The position numbers and the translations under genes were made by a program. A stretch of 64,000 nucleotides of DNA, from contig PENC01000022.1 in NCBI GenBank assembly GCA_003674045.1, positions 62,001 through 126,000 of the forward strand. The letters are read 5' to 3'. This document shows positions 53,065 through 61,326 of this stretch, one piece after another. Source of the stretch: Streptomyces griseocarneus (GTDB lineage: Bacteria > Actinomycetota > Actinomycetes > Streptomycetales > Streptomycetaceae). Within the stretch, counting starts at the first letter, position 1. The number at the start of each line of letters is the position of its first letter. The notes beneath the pieces were generated by a model that saw only the letters and a list, made by a program, of their open reading frames with translations, ran no database searches and was not told the origin of the DNA.

Positions 53065-53889
53065 GTGACCGGCTCACCCACCTCGGACCTCGAGGTGCAC
53101 CAATTCACCGACGCCATGTCGACCTGCACGCTCCTCGTTCTGCCCGGCAGCGAGGTCGCCACGACGATCCTCATCGACTGCGGGTCGGCCCAGGGGCCGG
53201 ACTCCGTCAGGCGCCAGGCGCGAGCATTCGTCCACGAGGTGCTCCGCCGCGTACGGCCGGACGGGGCGGCCCTCAACCACGTCGTGCTCACACAGCCCGA
53301 CCGCTCGCACGGCAACCTCCTCCTCCCCACGCTGCAGGGCATCCAGGTCGGCAATGTGTGGTACGGCGGACACCTCGACCAGTACGCGCCGGACATCCGC
53401 GACTGGATCAAGGGCCACGGCATCGCGGCGCGAGGTTTTCCCGCGGCACACTCCGACATCGCGAACCCGCTGATCCGTCACGGGCTCGGCAAGGTCTTCG
53501 TCCTGGCCGCCAACGCCACCGGGAACGTCCGCTCACCCGACACCGCCACCAACAGCCTGGTGCTGCTCACCACTTACGGCTCGCTGCACGTCATCCACTG
53601 GGGAGACGCCACGGCGGCCACCGGACGGTTCATCCGCGCGAACCACCCCACCCTCGGCGAGAAGACCGGGCCCGCCGACCTCACCCTCCTGATCGGCCAC
53701 CCCGGCGACGCCCGCCAGTCCTGGCCCTGGCAACCGGACCAGGCGTCGACGGACACGGTGTTCCTCGGCCTCGACGAGAACGTGCCGGACTCCGCCGAGC
53801 CGCCGGCGCGCCGACGGCACGCGAGTGCCTCGGCCCTCCTGGAGCACCCGACCAACGCCGTCGACTGGCGGCTCACGACCACGCCGTGA
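53065..53889 (+). CDS. Metallo-beta-lactamase-fold protein with degenerate metal site
   Basis: A 274-residue cytoplasmic protein. TILIDCGSAQG and the following LNHVVLTQPDRSHGNLLLPTL match the start of MBL-fold hydrolases of the ComEC/RNase Z kind, where THxDxDH is expected. Here the motif reads TQPDRSH: the first His is Gln and the second Asp is Ser, so zinc binding is doubtful. LHVIHWGDATAATGRFI fits the later GDA strand. Start GTG 53065 follows AGGGAG. In effector loci such inactive folds may serve as immunity or regulatory proteins (inference). Confidence 0.68.
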   Translation: MTGSPTSDLEVHQFTDAMSTCTLLVLPGSEVATTILIDCGSAQGPDSVRRQARAFVHEVLRRVRPDGAALNHVVLTQPDRSHGNLLLPTLQGIQVGNVWYGGHLDQYAPDIRDWIKGHGIAARGFPAAHSDIANPLIRHGLGKVFVLAANATGNVRSPDTATNSLVLLTTYGSLHVIHWGDATAATGRFIRANHPTLGEKTGPADLTLLIGHPGDARQSWPWQPDQASTDTVFLGLDENVPDSAEPPARRRHASASALLEHPTNAVDWRLTTTP

Positions 53890-53906
53890 GCCATGAAGGA
53901 CATGCC

Positions 53907-54743
53907 ATGACACTCGCCCCCCGGCCGGCCTCCCGTGAGGCGACGGACCACGTCTTCCCGTACCTCCGTCGTACAGAGCGGCCCAGGTTCCTGATCCGCT
54001 TCGACCGGCGCCACCCGGACGAGATCTTCGAGACCGGCTTCACCGCGCACGGACACCTCTACGACATCGCCCGGCACGTCGACGGAGGCCCGGCCCTGGC
54101 GCAGACCGGCTTCATCAGCACCGGAGCCTCCATCGTCGCCGCGATGGAGATATACAAGGGCAACCTCAGATACGAGGCATCCCTCACGCCTCCGGAGAAG
54201 GGGACCGTACGCCTCGACACCTGGCTCTACCGCATGGAATCGACCAGGTACGCGGCGAGCGTCGCGGACAACCTGCTCGACCCGGCACGCAAGAAGCCCA
54301 AGTACGCCACCGGCGCCGCCTGGTCCTACGCCCGGACCCAGCAGGAGTGGGCCGTACCCCGGAAGATCTCCCGCGAGACCATCACGATGGCCCGGAGGAT
54401 CAGCCTCATCGTGACTCTCCCTCTCGACCCGGCCCGCCCCTTCGACCTCAAGGTCCCCATCCCCCAGAGCATCGTCATGCGGGCACGCGTGCAGACCCAC
54501 GACGTCGAATCACCTCTCTACAACCCGAACTACACACGCGGATACGCGGAGAGCACTCCCTACAACCCCTTCACCGACAACCGGACCCGCTACGACGGAC
54601 TTTGGGGCTACCAGGCCACCGTTCCGCCGGGCCACGACAAGTACCAGAGTCCGCCCGAAACCGCGTGGAAGGGCGAACGCGAGTACTGGAACGCGGATGG
54701 CACCGTGGTCCCGACCCAGAACTACCCGTTCGGTCACCCCTGA
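53907..54743 (+). CDS. Putative ADP-ribosyltransferase toxin (R-S-E type, QxE motif)
   Basis: A 278-residue protein resembling the pertussis-toxin/pierisin class of ADP-ribosyltransferases. Region 1 has Arg31 (LIRFDRRHPDEIF) and ETGFTAHGHLYDIARHV; region 2 is FISTG at 69-73; region 3 is TQQEWAVP with Gln145-x-Glu147. All three NAD-binding/catalytic elements are therefore in place and in order. Q-x-E rather than E-x-E is the form seen in pierisin/scabin enzymes, which modify guanine in DNA or nucleotides. There is no signal peptide, so it would need a special export route or act inside. The ribosome site GAAGGA precedes ATG 53907. It closes the plus-strand arm. Confidence 0.75.
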   Translation: MTLAPRPASREATDHVFPYLRRTERPRFLIRFDRRHPDEIFETGFTAHGHLYDIARHVDGGPALAQTGFISTGASIVAAMEIYKGNLRYEASLTPPEKGTVRLDTWLYRMESTRYAASVADNLLDPARKKPKYATGAAWSYARTQQEWAVPRKISRETITMARRISLIVTLPLDPARPFDLKVPIPQSIVMRARVQTHDVESPLYNPNYTRGYAESTPYNPFTDNRTRYDGLWGYQATVPPGHDKYQSPPETAWKGEREYWNADGTVVPTQNYPFGHP

Positions 54744-54851
54744 GGCCGGATCTCCAGCAGCCGGGGATTCACGTACCCCCGTCGCCTCGCCCGCGCGCAC
54801 CGGCTCCGAAGTGCCGACGTACGAACCGTCTCATAGCATGACGGATAGTGC

Positions 54852-56159
54852 ATGGTCCATCACGAGAACGGGGTTGCCGTGCCCGTCAGCAGCGCCGACA
54901 CCCGCCGCCTGGTCGTGGTCAGCCTCCTCGGCACCAGCCTGGTCTGGTACGACTTCTTCCTCTACGTCGACGCGTCGGTGGTGGTCTTCCGGCATCAGTT
55001 CTTTCCGTTCCTGGCGCCCTTCGCCGACGTGCTGACGTTCGTGGGGCTGTACGGGGCCGGGCTGGTGGCCCGGCCGGCCGGTGGGATGCTGTTCGGCCAC
55101 ATCGGTGACCGCTTCGGCCGACGGCCGGTCCTGGTGGCGACGCTGCTGCTGACCGGGGTCTGCACCGGGTTGATCGGCCTGCTGCCCGCGTATCAGCGGA
55201 TCGGTCTCGCCGCGCCCGTGCTGCTGGTGATTCTGCGGCTGTTGCAGGGGCTCGGTCTGGGCGGCGCGTGGGGGGCCGCGGCAGTCGTCTCGCTGGAGTG
55301 CGCGCCGCCGGATCGCCGGGGGAGGATCTCGAGCTGGGCCCAGGCCGGGGCGCCTGCCGGGAACCTCCTGGCCTTCGGCATGATGACGGCGGTATCGGCG
55401 TCGATGTCGCCGGCCCGGTTCGTGCTCTGGGGCTGGAGGCTGTCGTTCCTGCTGTCGGCCGTCCTGGTCGTGGTGGGCCTGTGGGCGCGGGTGCGGATCG
55501 TCGAGACGCCGGCCTTCCGCGAGCTGTCCTCGACCGGCGGGCGGTGCCGACGCCCGTTCGCCGAACTGCTGCGGGAGCACCGCGCCGGGCTGGCGACGGC
55601 GGTGGCCGTGGCGGTCGGCGCCGACGTCGTGCTGTTCACGTTCTCCTTCGGCTACGTCCTCGGCTTCCTCAGGATCGCTGGGCTCGGCTTCCCGTCCCTG
55701 CTGGTCCTCGCGGTTCTTGCCCCGCTCGCCCTTGTCATGCTGATTCCCGTCTTCGGCGCGGTTTCCGACCGCTGCGGCCGACGGGCCGTGTGTCTGGCCG
55801 GGACCGCGGGCACGGCGGCGTGGGTCGCTGTCTTCCTGCCCCTGATCCAGGCCCGGTCGCTGTCCGTCCTGGTGCCGGCGTGTGTGGGGGGTCTGGTGGC
55901 CTTCGCCGCGATGTACGCGCCACAGGCGGCTTTGATCTCGGAGCTCTTTCCCGGCCGTGTGCGGCTCAGCGGGGTGTCGACCGGTTACCAACTGGCCGGG
56001 CTTCTCGGCGGCACGCTCAGCACCATGGCCACACAGGTGACGTCGTGGCTCGCCGATCCCGGCACGACACTCGTGTACGTGCTCGCCGCGCTGGCCGTCA
56101 CCACCGGGGCCCTTGTGCTCGTCCCCCGTCATGAGGCCCGAGAAGGAGTACCCGCATGA
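54852..56159 (+). CDS. MFS transporter, metabolite:H+ symporter type
   Basis: A 435-residue transporter with 12 hydrophobic spans. GHIGDRFGRRPVL is the MFS loop 2-3 signature, SDRCGRRAVC its counterpart in the second half, and RLLQGLGLGGAWGAAAVV marks the ProP/KgtP-like metabolite:proton symporter group, which imports carboxylates or betaines. Start ATG 54852 is used; GTG 54879 (VPVSSAD) would give a more typical N-terminus. The stop overlaps the next start (ATGA). The substrate is not predictable. Confidence 0.85.
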   Translation: MVHHENGVAVPVSSADTRRLVVVSLLGTSLVWYDFFLYVDASVVVFRHQFFPFLAPFADVLTFVGLYGAGLVARPAGGMLFGHIGDRFGRRPVLVATLLLTGVCTGLIGLLPAYQRIGLAAPVLLVILRLLQGLGLGGAWGAAAVVSLECAPPDRRGRISSWAQAGAPAGNLLAFGMMTAVSASMSPARFVLWGWRLSFLLSAVLVVVGLWARVRIVETPAFRELSSTGGRCRRPFAELLREHRAGLATAVAVAVGADVVLFTFSFGYVLGFLRIAGLGFPSLLVLAVLAPLALVMLIPVFGAVSDRCGRRAVCLAGTAGTAAWVAVFLPLIQARSLSVLVPACVGGLVAFAAMYAPQAALISELFPGRVRLSGVSTGYQLAGLLGGTLSTMATQVTSWLADPGTTLVYVLAALAVTTGALVLVPRHEAREGVPA

Positions 56160-56713
56160 AGCTCGTGACTCCCGCCACAGCCCTCGCCGCGGTCTGCGCA
56201 CTGTGCGCAGGACTCTTCTGGTACGACACGGCCGCCGCCGAGGCACCGCAGATCATCACCTGCGATGCCGCCTGGACGATGCGCTTCAGCCCCGGTCTGA
56301 CCACCACGCCGCAGAACGTCACCGCCACGGTCGGCAACCCCAGGACCGCCCTGCGGAACTGCACCGGCGACCCCGGCATGACCATGGGTGACGCCGCCGC
56401 CGGAGGTACCGGAACCAATGCCACGTGCGCCCTGGGCAGTTACACCGGAAATCAGGACACCGTCGCCTGGACCACCACGGACACCCAGCCGAAGAGCAGC
56501 ACGTACTCCTGGGGCATGCACGCGCTCGGGGATCTGCTGTCGGTGCAGACCCCGCTGTCCGGCGGTTTCTCGGACGGCCGTTACAAGGGCGCCACCTGGA
56601 CCATGGCGATCGATCCCGTGCAGTCGAAGATCGATCTCACTCCGTGCACGACCCCCACCGGTGTGACGTCCATCGATGTAGTCTCCAAGGTGGTCATAAC
56701 CACCGCAGGCTGA
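56156..56713 (+). CDS. Small secreted protein, unknown
   Basis: A 185-residue exported protein. The signal peptide (MKLVTPATALAAVCALCAGL) ends near TAAAEA. The mature part is rich in Thr, Gly and Asn with cysteines at ITC, RNC, ATC and TPC, giving two likely disulphides, and is predicted all-beta. It is translationally coupled to the MFS gene. Similar small Thr/Cys proteins are common in Streptomyces but have no assigned role. Confidence 0.7.
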   Translation: MKLVTPATALAAVCALCAGLFWYDTAAAEAPQIITCDAAWTMRFSPGLTTTPQNVTATVGNPRTALRNCTGDPGMTMGDAAAGGTGTNATCALGSYTGNQDTVAWTTTDTQPKSSTYSWGMHALGDLLSVQTPLSGGFSDGRYKGATWTMAIDPVQSKIDLTPCTTPTGVTSIDVVSKVVITTAG

Positions 56714-56741
56714 CGCCCACGGCGAGGACGGATACGCGACC

Positions 56742-57845
56742 ATGCCGAACGATGTCGGATTTCACATGCCGTTCCCCTCGCGCATTCACCCGGGCGCCAC
56801 CGGGGCGCGCGAGCGCAACCTCGCGTGGGTGCGGCGCATGGGCCTGGTGTGCGGCGAAGAAGCGCAAGGGCGCTATCTGCGGTCGCAGGTGGCCGAGCTG
56901 GCCGCCCGTGCGTTCCCCGATGCCGACGACGAGGGAATCGACCTGGGGTTCGCCCTCATGGGCTGGTTCTTCCTCTTCGACGACCAATTCGACACGCCCG
57001 CAGGGCAGTTCCCGGACGCGGCCGTGTCGGCATGCCGCTCGCTCGACGACGTGGTGCACACAGCGACAGATCCGGTCGACGGCCCGCCCATCGTCCGGTC
57101 CTTCGCCGACCTGTGGGCGCGCATGTCCCTGGGCATGTCCCCCTGGTGGCTGCGGCGGACCGCGTGCGAGTGGTCGGCCTGCCTGACCGCGACCGTCACC
57201 GAGGCCGGGAACCGCCGAACAGGGGTACGTCCGGACGTCGACTCCTACCTCAGGCTCCGCCGGGACGGCATCGGCGTCCTGCCCTGCCTGGCCCTGTCGG
57301 AACGGGTCGGCGGGTACGAGGTTCCCGCGTCCGTCTGGCACACGTCCGTCTTCCAGAAGATGAGAGTCCTGGTGTGCGACCACGTCATCTACGTGAACGA
57401 CGCATGCTCACTGGAGAAGGACGAGGCCCGGGACGAGGTCAATCTCGCCCGCCTGCTGATGGACCATCACGGGTGGTCCCGACCCGCCGCGCTGGCCGCG
57501 ATGCGGCGGCGGGCGGACTCCTGCATGGAAACCTTCCTCACCACGGAGCGTGAACTGACGAGTATCTGCACGCGGCTCGGACTTGGCACGGGCGAGTCCC
57601 ACCGCGTCGCGGCCTACACCGACGCCCTGCGCACCTGGCTGCGCGGAGCCCACGACTGGCACCACAGCGCAGGACGGTACTCCCCGGACCTGACAACCAG
57701 CATGTCCGCCGACGAGCCGGGCTATCTCAATGTGGAGGACTTGTCGGGGGATTCGCGGCACCGGCCTCACGGAAGCGGTCACGACGCTCTGTTGCCGCCG
57801 TGCGTGAGACAGGGCCGTCAACTTGGCGCATCCACCGGGGGGTAG
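56742..57845 (+). CDS. Class I terpene cyclase
   Basis: A 367-residue terpene synthase of the actinobacterial type. The metal motif is DDQFD at 80-84 (GWFFLFDDQFD); the second motif starts at Asn219 in VNDACSLEKDEA. In that NSE triad Asn219 and Ser223 are present, but the third position (227) is Asp where Glu is usual, with Glu at 228. Substrate would be a linear isoprenyl diphosphate; product size is not predictable. The C-terminal 30 residues are low-complexity and overlap, tail to tail, the end of the Rieske gene by 28 bases. It faces an operon of oxygenases and dikinase-like proteins. Confidence 0.85.
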   Translation: MPNDVGFHMPFPSRIHPGATGARERNLAWVRRMGLVCGEEAQGRYLRSQVAELAARAFPDADDEGIDLGFALMGWFFLFDDQFDTPAGQFPDAAVSACRSLDDVVHTATDPVDGPPIVRSFADLWARMSLGMSPWWLRRTACEWSACLTATVTEAGNRRTGVRPDVDSYLRLRRDGIGVLPCLALSERVGGYEVPASVWHTSVFQKMRVLVCDHVIYVNDACSLEKDEARDEVNLARLLMDHHGWSRPAALAAMRRRADSCMETFLTTERELTSICTRLGLGTGESHRVAAYTDALRTWLRGAHDWHHSAGRYSPDLTTSMSADEPGYLNVEDLSGDSRHRPHGSGHDALLPPCVRQGRQLGASTGG

Positions 57846-58951
57846 AACTGGCGGCACCAGTGCCGGTACCAGCCGATCTGGCTGTCTTCACGGGCCAGTC
57901 CGGGATGGCGGAAGTACCGCTTGGACTGAAAGACGAAGAAGTCCTGTGCCAGGAGGGTCCAGTAGAAGCGTGTCAGCACCTTCTCCAGGGCGTCCTGGGT
58001 GCGGCGGGAGACCGGGCCCTCCCTGACCGGGGTGAGGGTGGCGGTGAGCCACATACGGGTGACGTTCTCCTTCAGGGGGGTGGTCATCACCCAGCTGGAC
58101 ATGCGGTGCTCGCCGGGCAGCTTCACCCGGGAGTGGGACATTCCCAGGCCGGCGATGTCGACTTCGATGTTCTCGTCGATGTAGCCGACCACGGGCAGAT
58201 GGTGCCGGTTGCGGAGCCTGAACCTGCAGTAGGGGCCGTCGGTCTCAGGCCTGCCCATGGGCAGCACGTCCAAGCCGTGGAGCGACTTGAAGTGCCCGTA
58301 GTCGAAGAGGTTCTCCATCATGTCCTGCGGCAGGACGTTGAAGTCGCAGTAGCGGATGGTCTTCACGTCCGGGCAGTCGAGGGAAGGGAGTTCCCACGTC
58401 GGTTCCGCCCCTTCGTGGTGGTTCCACACCCATACCATGCCGTACCGCTCCCTGGAGGGCAGCAGCGACAGGGAGATGCGGGGTGGTTCGCTGTACGGGG
58501 TGCGGTCGCACTTTCCGTCGGGCCCGAATTCGAAGCGGTGGAAGGGGCACACGATGTTCTCCCCGCGGACTTCGCCCAGGCCCAGGTGGGCGCCGATGTG
58601 CGGGCAGAACGGCCGGGTGATGCGCAGCCTGCCGCTCCTGGTGCGGTAGATGACGATCTCGCTGCCCATGAACGGCATGGTCATCACGGAGCCGGGCGGG
58701 AACTGGCGGCCGACACCGACACAGAACCAGCCGTTGGGGTGCGGCGGGAATTCGTCGCACCCCAAGTGGGCGTTGAACGATGGGCCCTTGTAGACGGCGA
58801 CGCTGGAGTAGCGGTCGTAGGCCGCCTTGTGGCGGCGGGTGGCTGCCGCGGCACGCCGGCGCTGGAGCAGCAGACTGATCGGCTGGAGACCGGAGACGGT
58901 GTTGTCCGGCAGGACCATGTCGTCCGGGGGTTTCAGCTCTTCGATGGTCAT
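57818..58951 (-). CDS. Rieske non-heme iron oxygenase (KshA/DAF-36-like)
   Basis: A 377-residue oxygenase. The Rieske [2Fe-2S] ligands are in CPHIGAHLG and CPFHRFEF (Cys-x-His, then Cys-x-x-His). The mononuclear iron site is in ENLFDYGHFKSLHG, with two histidines and an acidic residue expected later. YGMVWVWNHHEGAEPTWELP is typical of the steroid-acting KshA and cholesterol 7-desaturase group. Start ATG 58951 follows AAAGGAG and overlaps the stop of the preceding fragment (ATGA). It probably hydroxylates or desaturates the terpene product; no reductase gene is seen nearby. Confidence 0.88.
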   Translation of the reverse strand: MTIEELKPPDDMVLPDNTVSGLQPISLLLQRRRAAAATRRHKAAYDRYSSVAVYKGPSFNAHLGCDEFPPHPNGWFCVGVGRQFPPGSVMTMPFMGSEIVIYRTRSGRLRITRPFCPHIGAHLGLGEVRGENIVCPFHRFEFGPDGKCDRTPYSEPPRISLSLLPSRERYGMVWVWNHHEGAEPTWELPSLDCPDVKTIRYCDFNVLPQDMMENLFDYGHFKSLHGLDVLPMGRPETDGPYCRFRLRNRHHLPVVGYIDENIEVDIAGLGMSHSRVKLPGEHRMSSWVMTTPLKENVTRMWLTATLTPVREGPVSRRTQDALEKVLTRFYWTLLAQDFFVFQSKRYFRHPGLAREDSQIGWYRHWCRQFYPPVDAPS

Positions 58952-59699
58952 GAGGAACTCCTTTCGCGGGAGGTGGGTTCGCGGCTGTCCGCGTAGAACT
59001 GGCGTGTCCAGTGCCGGTAGGCGCCGAGAGGACCGTCCATTTTCGTCAGCTTCGGGTGGGTGGCGTAGACGCGGTGGTCCCACATCTCCATGTCTTCGCT
59101 CACGTCCGGCACACCCACTTCATGACCATGGAGCCCATCAGCCTGGCCACGGCCTGTTTGGGCGGTGACGGGGTGCGGCCTTCGACGGTGTGCGCCTCGT
59201 TGGTGTCGAACGTGACGGCGATGCGGACCTGCATCCGGCCGGGGGACACGGCGGTGCCGTGGATGATGATCACGGCCCCGGCCCCGGTGCCGGGGTTGGG
59301 CACCCGGGCGTGCAGCCCGCCGACTCCGGCCAGGGTCGTGAGGTAGGCCAGGGCGAGCTTGTGCCGGATCAGCGGCAACGGCCGGCGGACCATCAGAGTC
59401 ACGGTCTTCTCACCCTCGACCGGTGCCCCGGTGGAGGGGAAGTCCGGCCAGTCGTGGAGCGCCTCGAAGTGGGTCCAGTCGACAGCGTTCTCTCCGACGT
59501 CCTGAGGGAACCCGCCGCTCTCCAGCGTCCGGCACGTCAGTACCGGAGCGGCGTCGGGGACCACGTCCGGCATGCGCCAGTCCGGCTCGACGCCTTGAGC
59601 GTGCCACCCGTTGGGACAGTCCAGGGCGTGGGGTCCGGCAGCGTCGGACGCGGGGGCGCTCATGCCTGTGGAGGGACTGAATCGGCGGACACCGGACAT
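58948..59699 (-). pseudogene. Broken Rieske-type oxygenase (no cluster domain, frameshifted 3' end)
   Basis: The 199-codon frame 59699-59100 has the catalytic-domain signature DVGENAVDWTHFEALHDW but lacks the N-terminal Rieske cluster; only a CPNGWHAQG scrap recalls it. The frame stops at 59100, yet a second frame (59118-58948) continues with VSEDMEMWDHRVYATHP and GAYRHWTRQFYADS, matching the C-terminus of the intact neighbour (WYRHWCRQFYPP). One frameshift near 59105 therefore splits the gene. It starts four bases after the dikinase-like gene and its shifted frame ends coupled to the intact Rieske gene. It is either a decaying paralogue, a sequencing slip, or recoded. Confidence 0.7.
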
Positions 59700-59703
59700 G
59701 CCG

Positions 59704-61320
59704 TCACCCGTCCTTTCCGGTATCGGCGATACGGCGGACGGTGCCGGTGTCGCCCTCCACCAGCAGCGTGTCACCGGTGTGGATCAGGCGGCTGGCGTCG
59801 TCGGCGTTCACGACGCAGGGGATGCCCAGTTCGCGGGCGATGATCGCGCTGTGGCTGGCGGTGGAGCCGACGTCGGTGACCACGCCCCCGGCGACGGTGA
59901 ACGCGGGAGTCCAGCTGGGGCTGGTGGCGTGGCAGACGAGGATCTCGCCGGGATTCGGAGGGGTGTCGGACCAGGTGTGCATGACTCTGGCCGGTCCTGT
60001 CACCGTTCCGGGAGAGGCCGAGATCCCTGTCAGGGTCAACTCTCCCTTCGTCACCTCCGCTTCGCGGGCCGGGAACGGCTCGGGAACGCCGGTGAACGTG
60101 ACGGGCAGATCGAGAGACCGGTAGGCGGCGTGGCGCTCGCGCCGGAACGCGGCCAGTTCCGCGGTGCCCGGTCCCAGCGGCCTGCGCAGCTCGTCCAAGG
60201 TGAGGAAGAACGCGTCCTCCACATCGTTGAGGGTGCCCTGGTCGACGAGGTGCCTGCCCAGGGTGCGGGCGGCGTAACGGCCGGCGTCGATCGCCATGAG
60301 GGAGGCCTCCTTGGTCTGCTGGAGGGAGCGGACAGGGATCGCCGCGAAGGCGGAGACGGCGACCAGGGCGGCGCGGTCACGTCGGCCGAGCCTCCTGTAG
60401 ACGGTGGTGACGGCTGTTTCGTGGTGCCTGGTCGCTGTGCCCGCGCGGGCCTGCGGGCTGCTTGCAGTCGGAGCCACGGCGAGGGAGTCGAGGCAGGTCC
60501 GCAGCGCCTGGGGGTCTTCCCGCCAGGAGATTCCGGTGAGGTTGCCCTCGTGAACGCCGTGGAAGCCGTACCAGGTGGTGATCTCCTCGCCGGCTCGTCT
60601 GCCCTTGGCCACGTCCCACAGCAGCTGGGCGAGATCGCTTTCCGGTGTGCCGCCGAAGCCGGAGGCGAGGGCGGCGAACAGGTCGGGGCGTTCGGCTTTG
60701 GCGCACAGGGAGGTGAAGGTGGCGTGGACGGCGGTGATGAGGGACCGGGCCACCATCTGAGGACGCAGGGAGCGGCGGAAATGGACGACGGCGTCGATGA
60801 GCAGGTCGAGGGGGCTGAGCGGCGGGCGTGAGGTGGCGTCCTGCCACCAGGCCAGGTGCCGGGTGTGCAGGGCGCGGGCTTTCCTGGCGTGGCCCAGGAC
60901 GGTGGCGGGTGCGCGCAGGGCGATGACGGGGGCGCGGCGCAGGGAGGTGGGCACATGGGGTGCGTCGGGGCGGACGGTGCCGAGGAGGTCCCGTTCGAAG
61001 TCGTCCGCGTCGGCTCCGGGCATGGACGCCATGACCTTGCGGGAGAAGTCGACGTTGAGGGCCTGGCGGCCGTAGAAGCAGCCCAGGCAGGACTCTTCCG
61101 GGCCGGTGGGCATCCGGATCTCGCTGCGGGGCAGGAGCCCCATGTCGCTCAGCCCCGCGCGGGCCGCCCACTCCGCACCGGTGGACCAGAAGGACCAGCA
61201 CAGTGGCGAGAGGATGTCGCTGGCGGCCTCGGCCGTGTTGGCGCGGCTCCAGTATCCGCCGGGGTGGGAGATGCCCCTGATCGGGTCGTCGGCGTCGGTG
61301 AACGCGGCGGTGGTCGTCAC
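59704..61320 (-). CDS. PEP-utilising enzyme-like protein with C-terminal phosphohistidine domain
   Basis: A 538-residue protein. The last 110 residues are a swivelling phosphohistidine domain: GELTLTGISASPGTVTGPAR and TDVGSTASHSAIIARELGIP with His490, as in PEP synthase and rifampin phosphotransferase. The first 400 residues are helical and match the part that binds the drug in rifampin phosphotransferases only in position (WYGFHGVHEGNLTGISWRED). There is no ATP-grasp domain; that may come from the protein encoded at 62295-63440. GTG 61320 starts it, with a GGTGAG upstream. A two-component phosphotransfer to a terpenoid or an isoprenoid alcohol is a hypothesis. Confidence 0.75.
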   Translation of the reverse strand: MTTTAAFTDADDPIRGISHPGGYWSRANTAEAASDILSPLCWSFWSTGAEWAARAGLSDMGLLPRSEIRMPTGPEESCLGCFYGRQALNVDFSRKVMASMPGADADDFERDLLGTVRPDAPHVPTSLRRAPVIALRAPATVLGHARKARALHTRHLAWWQDATSRPPLSPLDLLIDAVVHFRRSLRPQMVARSLITAVHATFTSLCAKAERPDLFAALASGFGGTPESDLAQLLWDVAKGRRAGEEITTWYGFHGVHEGNLTGISWREDPQALRTCLDSLAVAPTASSPQARAGTATRHHETAVTTVYRRLGRRDRAALVAVSAFAAIPVRSLQQTKEASLMAIDAGRYAARTLGRHLVDQGTLNDVEDAFFLTLDELRRPLGPGTAELAAFRRERHAAYRSLDLPVTFTGVPEPFPAREAEVTKGELTLTGISASPGTVTGPARVMHTWSDTPPNPGEILVCHATSPSWTPAFTVAGGVVTDVGSTASHSAIIARELGIPCVVNADDASRLIHTGDTLLVEGDTGTVRRIADTGKDG

Positions 61321-61326
61321 GGTCGC

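Noticed and set aside
35077..54743. Extracellular contractile injection system
   Set aside because: No sheath, tube, baseplate or AAA+ ATPase signatures were seen; only effector-like and fibre-like features are present.
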